10,094 bases of DNA, taken from NCBI GenBank assembly GCA_029855985.1, contig JAGSHR010000261.1, forward strand, positions 1 through 10,094, written 5' to 3'. The position numbers and the translations under genes are program-made. This DNA comes from Candidatus Njordarchaeota archaeon. Lineage in GTDB: Archaea; Thermoproteota; JANJXX01; Panguiarchaeales; Panguiarchaeaceae. The notes beneath the pieces were generated by a model. It was not told the DNA's origin. It saw only the letters and a program-made list of their open reading frames with translations, and made no database searches. Positions 1-5,296 of this stretch are shown here, piece by piece. Numbering within the stretch: the first letter of the stretch is position 1; every line of letters begins with the position of its first letter.

Positions 1-1
1 A

Positions 2-529
2 AAGTACCTAGAAGCCCTGAAAGCCAAGGACTTAGTAATCGAGAAAAAAATAGGAGCATACAGATTATGGTTCGTTAAAGAAAGCATACCCGACAAATCA
101 CTAATATCAAAGAAACTGGCATGCGCTCTAGCAAAAGCTTTCATCATAGTATTCGACAAGGACGTTGAAAATATCGCGAGAAGAATTGGTATAGCCTTGG
201 TTGACCAACTTGAAGAAGAGGATATTTTCATTGATGCTAAGGGCTTGGAAGCCTTCGCTGAGAACACTTATGAGTTAATAGCATCAATACTGGAAATGCT
301 CTCTGAGGGCATAAAGGCTGAAGGCATAGAATTAAGCGGTGGAAGAGGTATACTCAGAATAACAGGAGAGTTATGTACAGATGAAGAGGTCGTTCGAGTT
401 TTAGGTATCCTACTAATGGGGGCTGTTGAAGGGATTCTCAAGAACGTTCTCGGCATTGAAAACCCAAACTTAAGGTTACAAGTGAATAAAAAATCAATTG
501 GTTACGAGTTAATATTAGAGGTCTATTAG
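2..529 (+). CDS. Partial winged-helix-like protein of unknown function (5' end outside window)
   Basis: The frame is open from the first base to the TAG at 527-529, giving 175 residues of a longer protein. I do not recognise the family. The first visible stretch (KYLEALKAKDLVIEKKIG, then AYRLWFV) reads like the recognition helix and beta-wing of a winged helix-turn-helix, and is followed by an amphipathic helix (residues about 36-60). The C-terminal 115 residues alternate long helices (AFAENTYELIASILEML) with strands (GGRGILRITGEL; YELILEVY), compatible with an alpha/beta sensor or dimerisation domain. A TTG at 197 could be mistaken for the start, but coding clearly continues upstream. The stop overlaps the ribosome site of moaB, so the two are probably cotranscribed. 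A transcription regulator is an inference from the wing-like segment only. Confidence 0.6.
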   Translation, partial: KYLEALKAKDLVIEKKIGAYRLWFVKESIPDKSLISKKLACALAKAFIIVFDKDVENIARRIGIALVDQLEEEDIFIDAKGLEAFAENTYELIASILEMLSEGIKAEGIELSGGRGILRITGELCTDEEVVRVLGILLMGAVEGILKNVLGIENPNLRLQVNKKSIGYELILEVY

Positions 530-533
530 AGGG

Positions 534-1067
534 ATGGATATGCAAAAAAACGATATATCTAGGGAACCAATTAATCTAAAATGTGCAATTTATATTGTGA
601 GCACCTCAAGGTACCAGAAAATAAGAAGGAATGAAACCATTAGCGATGAATCCGGTGAGACAGCTATTAGACTCTTAGAATCCAAAGGTGTTCAAGTAAT
701 TAAGAGGAATATCATTAAGGATGGAATATACTATGTAAAGGAGGCCCTTAAAGAGTCACTAAGGGACGAGGAAAACCTTATAGTATTCATTGGTGGAACT
801 GGAGTATCCAAAAGCGATTTCACAATAGATGCAGTGAAACCGTTTATTGAGAAAGAATTACCAGGCTTCGGGGAACTCTTCAGAAACATGTCCTTTGATG
901 AAATTGGAACTTCATCAATCATGTCTAGAGCAATAATGGGTGTTACGGGTAAAAAAATTATTGTGGCTCTCCCTGGTTCAACTGGCGCCGTCAAGTTAGC
1001 ATTAGAAAAGATAATCCTACCAGAGCTTAAACATGTTTATAAGCTTATTACAAGAGACCGCCACTAG
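534..1067 (+). CDS. moaB: MoaB/MogA-family molybdopterin adenylyltransferase
   Basis: The family activates molybdopterin by adenylation before molybdenum or tungsten insertion; it is cytosolic. The 177-aa protein shows the family signatures: IYIVST strand near residue 20, SDESGE (37-42), the MPT-binding GGTG loop (87-90) followed by a conserved S-D-x-T (D95), the FGELFR-x-MSFDEIGTSSIMSRA region (112-133) and ALPGS (145-149). Length is normal for archaeal MoaB, with a slightly long N-terminal tail. Two in-frame ATGs compete, at 534 and 540. A GAGGG at 529-533 abuts the first and lies 6 nt from the second, so initiation at 540 (two residues shorter) is at least as likely. It follows the upstream gene by 4 nt and its last 20 bp overlap the convergent moaD-like gene. 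Adenylyltransferase assignment is by family; substrate metal cannot be told. Confidence 0.9.
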   Translation: MDMQKNDISREPINLKCAIYIVSTSRYQKIRRNETISDESGETAIRLLESKGVQVIKRNIIKDGIYYVKEALKESLRDEENLIVFIGGTGVSKSDFTIDAVKPFIEKELPGFGELFRNMSFDEIGTSSIMSRAIMGVTGKKIIVALPGSTGAVKLALEKIILPELKHVYKLITRDRH

Positions 1068-1353
1068 TTGGAGGGAATATCACTAATTCATCTCCCTGTT
1101 CTAAATTGACGGAATCTATTTCAAAGCCATCAACTTTCCGCCCGTTAACCAGAATAACATAATTTCTCTTCAACCTACGTTTATTCTCCAGAATTATTTT
1201 AGCAATCTTTCCGTTTGCTAATTCATCTAACTTTAATACGGCATCAAGAAGAGAAGAACCCGACGTTAACTCGATGGTTACCTCCCTCTTTCCAAGCATT
1301 TCCCTTAGAAACGCGTATAACTTTATCTTAACTTGAATTTTTTCCTGTCCCAT
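1048..1353 (-). CDS. MoaD/ThiS/SAMP-like ubiquitin-fold protein with GGLL tail
   Basis: This 101-aa beta-grasp protein resembles MoaD, the small sulfur-carrier subunit of molybdopterin synthase, and archaeal SAMPs. Visible hallmarks are the first strand pair IKLYAFLREMLGKREVTIEL (6-30), the helix SLLDAVLKLDEL, the strand NYVILVNGRKVDG (residues about 64-77), and the C-terminal strand QGDELVIFPPTSGG. Canonical MoaD proteins end exactly in Gly-Gly, which is adenylated and thiocarboxylated. Here two leucines follow (TCTCTTG read as GGT-CTC-TTG-TAA on the minus strand), so the diglycine is not terminal. Proximity to moaB supports a molybdopterin or sulfur-transfer role, but a protein modifier of the SAMP/Urm1 type is possible. 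The ATG at 1353-1351 has a weak GGTG upstream; a TATA-like box lies about 58 bp upstream. Confidence 0.85.
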   Translation of the reverse strand: MGQEKIQVKIKLYAFLREMLGKREVTIELTSGSSLLDAVLKLDELANGKIAKIILENKRRLKRNYVILVNGRKVDGFEIDSVNLEQGDELVIFPPTSGGLL

Positions 1354-1393
1354 ATAAGTGCACCGCGATATAGCAAACCAAAATGGGTAAATA

Positions 1394-1420
1394 GGTTAAC
1401 CCTAACCGAATATTTATGAG
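1394..1420 (-). promoter_or_regulatory. Candidate promoter of the moaD-like gene with an inverted repeat downstream of the TATA box
   Basis: On the minus strand, CATAAATA (1418-1411) is a plausible archaeal TATA box about 58 bp before the start codon, placing transcription start near 1386. Just downstream of it, at 1407-1394, is GGTTAGGGTTAACC, in which GGTTA and TAACC face each other across 4 nt. That position, between TATA box and start site, is where archaeal repressors commonly bind. Function is inferred from position only. Confidence 0.35.
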
Positions 1421-1460
1421 CTACGCAACGCCTCAAAGATTTTCACTATCAATACTGAAA

Positions 1461-1468
1461 CTTAAATG
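1461..1468 (+). promoter_or_regulatory. Candidate TATA box for nucS
   Basis: CTTAAATG preceded by the purine-rich GAAA lies about 79 bp before the TTG start of nucS and would give a leader of roughly 50 nt. This is a weak match, proposed because moaD and nucS are divergent and each needs its own promoter. Confidence 0.3.
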
Positions 1469-1539
1469 AAATAAATTGTTTTTCGATAAAAATTGGTACA
1501 ATAGAAAACTCTTCAAGTAAGGTTATTGACGTGTCATAA

Positions 1540-2298
1540 TTGAGTCTTGATGACTTCCTTGGAAACAATAATCGAGAAATCGCGAAATACGAGATAATTG
1601 AAAGTCCAAGCTCATACGAGGCGAGGGAATTCATTAACAAATTCAAGCATAGATGCGTCTTAATAATCTTTGCTAATTGTGAAATAGAATACGAGGGGCG
1701 AGCAAAGAGTAGCCTAACACCCGGTGATAGATTAATCATAACCAAACCAGATGGAACAATACTTGTCCATGAGGATAAAAAGAGAATGCCTATAAACTGG
1801 CAGCCACCAGGTAGCAAGATAATCGCGAAAGAAGAAAATAATAAACTGGTGATTTACAGCAAAAGGGATAAACCAAAAGAAGAACTCTTCGTAAAAGTAG
1901 ACGAAGTATACTTTATCGCATGCGTTCACATATCAAGAGGAAGATTCAAGCTTATTGGTTCGGAGAAAGATATGGTTGATTTCGCGGTAAAACACCCTGA
2001 AATAATCGAAGAGGGTCTAAGGATAATTAAGAGAGAGGCACCAACACCATATGGTTACATTGACCTTGTAGGAATAGACAAAGAGGGGAACACTGTGATA
2101 CTGGAATTCAAGAGGGTTACTGCCACATTATCTGCTGTACTCCAATTATCTCGTTATGTTTCTTACTATGAGAAGGTTACTGGAAATAAATTGAGAGCCA
2201 TACTAGTTGCTCCAGGGATAACAGACGACGCTTTAATCCTCTTGAGGGGGAAAGGTTTCAAGTTTGTAAAGCTAGATCCAAAAGTGGCCATGCGATAA
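1540..2298 (+). CDS. nucS: NucS/EndoMS mismatch-specific endonuclease
   Basis: NucS (EndoMS) is a PCNA-associated nuclease of archaea and actinobacteria that cuts DNA at mismatches and branched structures, taking the place of MutS/MutL in many of them. The 252-aa protein has the usual two parts: an N-terminal DNA-binding beta domain (about 1-125, with the conserved INWQPPG segment, W87) and a C-terminal RecB-like nuclease domain. The nuclease triad is visible as D175 in YGYIDLVGID and E189/K191 in VILEFKR, preceded by the conserved REAPTPYG. The start is TTG at 1540, directly after an in-frame TAA (1537-1539), so no longer protein is possible; a ribosome site is not obvious. I see no clear PCNA-interacting (Q-x-x-hydrophobic-x-x-aromatic-aromatic) box at the C-terminus, which ends KLDPKVAMR. 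Transcribed alone and divergently from the moaD-like gene. Confidence 0.93.
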   Translation: MSLDDFLGNNNREIAKYEIIESPSSYEAREFINKFKHRCVLIIFANCEIEYEGRAKSSLTPGDRLIITKPDGTILVHEDKKRMPINWQPPGSKIIAKEENNKLVIYSKRDKPKEELFVKVDEVYFIACVHISRGRFKLIGSEKDMVDFAVKHPEIIEEGLRIIKREAPTPYGYIDLVGIDKEGNTVILEFKRVTATLSAVLQLSRYVSYYEKVTGNKLRAILVAPGITDDALILLRGKGFKFVKLDPKVAMR

Positions 2299-2338
2299 AC
2301 ACTCTCAAAATCATAATTTGGTTTTACGAATTGTTTCC

Positions 2339-2350
2339 GCTTTTTTCCTT
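2339..2350 (+). terminator. T-rich candidate terminator after nucS
   Basis: The run GCTTTTTTCCTT lies about 40 bp after the nucS stop. Archaeal RNA polymerase terminates at such T-tracts without needing a hairpin, and none is visible here. Confidence 0.4.
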
Positions 2351-2511
2351 AAAGTTGTATTTAAAGCCATCCATTAAATATATATAACATATACAGCCCA
2401 AGTTAATATTAAATATTTTATTACTGTTTTAAAAATACAAGAAACTAACTTTTTTAAACAACGAATAACAATCACTAACTAGACAAGAAACACGTGAGAA
2501 ACCCGATTAGA

Positions 2512-2546
2512 CTTAATAACTTTTACAACCTTTGGACCTTTCAAAG
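2512..2546 (+). promoter_or_regulatory. Candidate promoter and small hairpin upstream of the mevalonate operon
   Basis: CTTAATAA at 2512-2519 is a plausible TATA box about 55 bp before the first ATG, putting transcription start near 2540 with a short leader. CTTTG (2530-2534) and CAAAG (2542-2546) form a 5-bp inverted repeat over a 7-nt loop just around the expected start point. The repeat is short and could be chance. Confidence 0.35.
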
Positions 2547-2570
2547 TTACGTAAAAATAGATGAAGCAAA

Positions 2571-3665
2571 ATGCAAAATGGAAACAAAGCAATGAAACCA
2601 ACTAAAGACGTTGCAATAATCGGTTATGGAGCATATATCCCCAAATATCGAATCCAAAACCAAGAAATAGCCCGAATATGGCAAAACGGCCAACTATTCG
2701 AAGAAAACATGGTTTATCCTACACCCATACTACAAAAAAGCGTTGCAGCGAGAGACGAAGACTCAGTGACAATGTCCATAGAAGCAGCCAAGAGAGCACT
2801 AAGAAGAGCGGGAATAAACCCCAAGGAGCTCAGAGCAATCCTGATGGGAAGTGAATCCAACCCCTACGCTGTTAAAACGGCCGGGGTTACTATTGCTGCT
2901 GCAATAGGAGGACCACAAGATATTCTGGCAGCCACATACGAGTTCGCATGTAAAGCGGGAACCGAGGCCATGGAGACAAGCATTGCCCTCGTTGGTAGCG
3001 GTATGGCAAAGTATGCCATGGCTATAGGCGCAGACACAGCTCAAGGTAAACCTGGTGACGCACTCGAATACACTGCTGCTAGTGGAGCCGTAGCATACAT
3101 TTTCGGGGAGTACAAAAAAGGTGAAGCTATAGCTAAAGTCGAAGCCACTTACTCTTATGCAAAAGATGTCCCTGACTTCTGGAGAAGAGGTCGCTCTCCA
3201 TATCCAGAACATGCACAGAGATTTACTGGTGAACCCGCATACTTTGAGTTGGTTTTGGGTGCAGCGAGAGGAATCATGGATGACCTAAACTTGACGCCCA
3301 AAGACTTTGATTATGCCATATTCCATCAGCCTAACTATAAGTTCCCGTTAAAAGCAGCAAAAATCTTAGGGTTTACGGATGAACAGATAAAACCAGGAGT
3401 TCTTTCTAGAATCATAGGTAACACATATTCTGGGTCATCGATCATGGGTTTTGCCGCTACTCTTGATGTAGCTAAACCCGGGGATAGGATACTAGTTGTC
3501 TCTTACGGTTCAGGTTCGGGGAGTGATGCAATGATATACACTGTAGATGAGGGGATACTAGAAAAAAGACCGAAAGCACCTACCGTTATGGAAATCATAC
3601 AAAACGGAAAATACGAGATAGATTACGCGATGTATGCGAGATTCAGGAGTAAAATACTCAAGTGA
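2571..3665 (+). CDS. mvaS: Archaeal hydroxymethylglutaryl-CoA synthase
   Basis: Condenses acetyl-CoA with acetoacetyl-CoA to give HMG-CoA, the first committed mevalonate intermediate for archaeal isoprenoid lipids. The 364-aa protein has the thiolase-fold layout of the archaeal family: IIGYGAYIPKYRI near the N-terminus, catalytic-base region MGSESNPYAVK with E95, acetyl-accepting nucleophile C127 in TYEFACKAGTEA, H252 in IFHQPN, N284 in IIGNTYSGSS, and a glycine-rich end SYGSGSGSDA. All expected catalytic residues are present. Starts at ATG 2571 and ATG 2592 are both in frame; neither has a strong ribosome site, and homologues usually begin close to the VAIIGYGAYIP strand, so the shorter form starting at M8 is quite possible. 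First gene of a three-gene operon; its TGA overlaps the ribosome site of the thiolase homologue. Confidence 0.95.
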   Translation: MQNGNKAMKPTKDVAIIGYGAYIPKYRIQNQEIARIWQNGQLFEENMVYPTPILQKSVAARDEDSVTMSIEAAKRALRRAGINPKELRAILMGSESNPYAVKTAGVTIAAAIGGPQDILAATYEFACKAGTEAMETSIALVGSGMAKYAMAIGADTAQGKPGDALEYTAASGAVAYIFGEYKKGEAIAKVEATYSYAKDVPDFWRRGRSPYPEHAQRFTGEPAYFELVLGAARGIMDDLNLTPKDFDYAIFHQPNYKFPLKAAKILGFTDEQIKPGVLSRIIGNTYSGSSIMGFAATLDVAKPGDRILVVSYGSGSGSDAMIYTVDEGILEKRPKAPTVMEIIQNGKYEIDYAMYARFRSKILK

Positions 3666-3673
3666 GGTGTGAT
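3664..3673 (+). promoter_or_regulatory. Ribosome binding site deciding the thiolase-homologue start
   Basis: GAGGTGTGAT closely matches the anti-Shine-Dalgarno complement GGAGGTGAT, lies 3 nt before ATG 3677 and overlaps the mvaS stop codon (3663-3665). It fixes the start at 3677. The only cysteine of a longer reading (start at GTG 3662) would lie in that untranslated leader. Confidence 0.75.
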
Positions 3674-3676
3674 ATA

Positions 3677-4816
3677 ATGACATATTACATTAGAGGAGTT
3701 GGCTTAACCAAAGTGGGCGAACACTGGGAAAGAAACCTTATAAGCCTCGCGGTTGAGGCTTCCAAGAAAGCAATCGAACACGCCGGGATCAACCCCAAAA
3801 ACATCGATAAAATACTAGTGGCAAACGCCGCCGCACCATACTTACTAAATCAATCCCACCTGGGACCGTATCTAGCCGATTACCTAGGTCTATCAGGTGT
3901 CCCCGTAATCGGAGTTGATCTCGGTAATGCAGCAGGAGCTGCAGCTATACATATGGGGCTAAGAGAAATCGCTGCAGGAGCAGAAAATGTCCTTGTTGTC
4001 GGAGTTGAAAAATTAAGTGACAACTTGAGCAAGGATGTTATAGGAGCTGTTGCACTTGAACAAGATTGGGAGTTCCTAACAGCACTCGGTGTCACCTCAG
4101 AAGCCATCCAAGGAATACTCGCTAGAATGTACATGAGCCGATATAATGCACCTCACGAAAACATAGCAATGATGTCCGTAGTTTCCCATAATCACGCTGC
4201 TAAGTCACCCCACGCCATGTACCCCTTCCCCACAAAAATAGAGTCAGTATTGAAATCACCTTTGTTCGCTGATCCACTAAGAATGCTGGAGATCGCTGGG
4301 AGAGGCGATGGAGCGGCAGCACTTGTCCTATCGGGTTCAGATGGGGATGTGATAATTAAGGGATCCTCGATTAGAACAGATAAGTACAGAGTTTATGAGA
4401 GGGAAGACCCCCTCTTTCTAAGAGCTGTTAATGACGCTGCACAAGATGTATTCACGAGTGCAAATATCTCACATAAAGACATCAACGTGTTAGAGTTACA
4501 TGATACAACCAGTATAATGGGCGTACTTGAGTTAGAGGCTCTCGGTTTTGCAGAAAAAGGCGCTGGACATCAATTACTCGGTGATGGACAACTAAATATT
4601 GATGGAGGAAGCATCCCCTCAAACACGTTTGGCGGGTCTAAAGCAAGGGGTGACCCTCTCGGAGCAACAGGTGTTTACCAAGCTGTCGAGATATATAAAC
4701 AACTGATTGGTGAGGCCGGCTCAAACCAAGTTGATGGGGCTAAATACGGTTTATCCGTTACTATAAGCGGAATAGCTAGCTCCGCCGTTGTTAATTTATT
4801 CTCAAGGAGGGATTAA
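3677..4816 (+). CDS. Thiolase-family protein lacking the catalytic cysteine
   Basis: By position and sequence this is the SCP2-type archaeal thiolase that normally makes acetoacetyl-CoA and hands it to HMG-CoA synthase. I place the start at ATG 3677 because the near-perfect ribosome site GAGGTGTGAT (3664-3673) sits just before it; a GTG at 3662 would overlap mvaS. The 379-aa protein keeps the fold landmarks: VLVVGVEKLSDN (105-116), the GRGDGAAALVL strand (208-218), VLELHD with H275, and GGSKARGDPLGATGVYQ (319-335). The active site is not conserved. The usual A-C-A-S-G-G around the nucleophile reads G-N-A-A-G-A (N84 in place of Cys), the GHP histidine is D326 (GDP), and the whole protein contains no cysteine. 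Length is normal and the frame intact, so it is not a decayed gene. A classical thiolase reaction is unlikely; a structural or substrate-channelling subunit is my inference. Confidence 0.88.
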   Translation: MTYYIRGVGLTKVGEHWERNLISLAVEASKKAIEHAGINPKNIDKILVANAAAPYLLNQSHLGPYLADYLGLSGVPVIGVDLGNAAGAAAIHMGLREIAAGAENVLVVGVEKLSDNLSKDVIGAVALEQDWEFLTALGVTSEAIQGILARMYMSRYNAPHENIAMMSVVSHNHAAKSPHAMYPFPTKIESVLKSPLFADPLRMLEIAGRGDGAAALVLSGSDGDVIIKGSSIRTDKYRVYEREDPLFLRAVNDAAQDVFTSANISHKDINVLELHDTTSIMGVLELEALGFAEKGAGHQLLGDGQLNIDGGSIPSNTFGGSKARGDPLGATGVYQAVEIYKQLIGEAGSNQVDGAKYGLSVTISGIASSAVVNLFSRRD

Positions 4817-4817
4817 A

Positions 4818-5237
4818 ATGTCTAAATCCGTACCCGCATATTGGAGAAATATCCCAGTTTATTTGTCCCTAAAGGGAAGCAAATGTAAGAAGTGTGGAAA
4901 AACATTCTTCCCACCAAGGGAAGTTTGCACAGAGTGTGGTTCGACTGAAATGGAAGAATACTATCCACCTCACGGTGGCAAGTTAATCTCTTGGAGTGTT
5001 GTTAGGAACCCCCCTAGAGAATTCTCAGAATTTTCACCATACATTGTAGGTCTCGTGGAACTCGATGATGGGACTAGGGTAATTGCTCAGATTGTAGATG
5101 TTAAATTAAGTGAATTGAAAGAAGGAATGCGGGTTAGAGCCACAGTAAGAAGAACATACGAAGATGGTGATAGAGGAATCGTTAGATACGGGTTTAAATT
5201 CGTTCCAGACGACTTCAAAGAGTACACTAATCAATAA
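4818..5237 (+). CDS. DUF35 Zn-ribbon/OB-fold protein of the HMG-CoA synthase complex
   Basis: DUF35 proteins bridge thiolase and HMG-CoA synthase in the archaeal complex and help form its shared CoA-binding site. The 139-aa protein has an N-terminal helix with PAYWRNIPVYLSLKG, a rubredoxin-like zinc ribbon C23-x2-C26 ... C37-x2-C40, and an OB-fold domain from about 45 to 135 (KLISWSVV, YIVGLVELDDGTRVIAQI, GMRVRATV). All four zinc ligands are present. The start is ATG 4818: AAGGAGGGAT (4804-4813) gives a very strong ribosome site at the right distance, and the upstream gene stops one base before. An in-frame extension to 4788 would read through that site and is rejected. Third and last gene of the operon, ending 36 bp before the palindromic terminator. 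Its preservation next to a thiolase homologue without a nucleophile suggests the complex itself still assembles. Confidence 0.9.
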   Translation: MSKSVPAYWRNIPVYLSLKGSKCKKCGKTFFPPREVCTECGSTEMEEYYPPHGGKLISWSVVRNPPREFSEFSPYIVGLVELDDGTRVIAQIVDVKLSELKEGMRVRATVRRTYEDGDRGIVRYGFKFVPDDFKEYTNQ

Positions 5238-5273
5238 CTTCCATGTCGCTCAAGGAATTTGGTTAATAAAAAA

Positions 5274-5296
5274 CTAAAAAATTAATTATTTTTTAG
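5274..5296. terminator. A/T palindrome, probable bidirectional terminator
   Basis: CTAAAAAA (5274-5281) and TTTTTTAG (5289-5296) are perfect inverted repeats around a 7-nt AT spacer. Each strand therefore presents a six-T run at the end of its convergent gene: the DUF35 operon on plus, the 607-aa gene on minus. The right arm includes the TAA stop of the minus-strand gene. Confidence 0.6.

Larger units (their letters stand above)
2299..2570. other. AT-rich intergenic region between nucS and the mevalonate operon
   Basis: These 272 bases carry no credible reading frame or RNA gene that I can see. After the T-tract comes a very AT-rich block at about 2370-2460 with several overlapping TATA-like strings (ATTAAATATATATAAC at 2373-2388; TTAATATTAAATATTTT near 2404-2420), too far from mvaS to be its obvious core promoter. 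The last 60 bp hold the likely mvaS promoter. Confidence 0.5.

Noticed and set aside
1394..1407. Telomere-like TTAGGG string
   Set aside because: A single copy inside a short inverted repeat; no tandem array.
1449..1817. Minus-strand 122-codon frame across the nucS promoter and 5' end
   Set aside because: Antisense shadow of nucS with no recognisable domain; the plus-strand frame has full nuclease motifs.
2370..2460. AT-rich block considered as a replication origin or small RNA gene
   Set aside because: No repeated origin-recognition boxes, no cdc6/orc1 gene nearby and no foldable GC-bearing RNA visible; ordinary AT-rich intergenic DNA explains it.
3662..3676. Longer thiolase-homologue start at GTG 3662, which would add the only cysteine
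   Set aside because: It overlaps the mvaS stop and runs through the strong GAGGTGTGAT ribosome site; in any case that Cys would lie before the fold, far from the active site.
4788..4817. In-frame upstream extension of the DUF35 protein
   Set aside because: A very strong AAGGAGGGAT site sits directly before ATG 4818 and inside the proposed extension.
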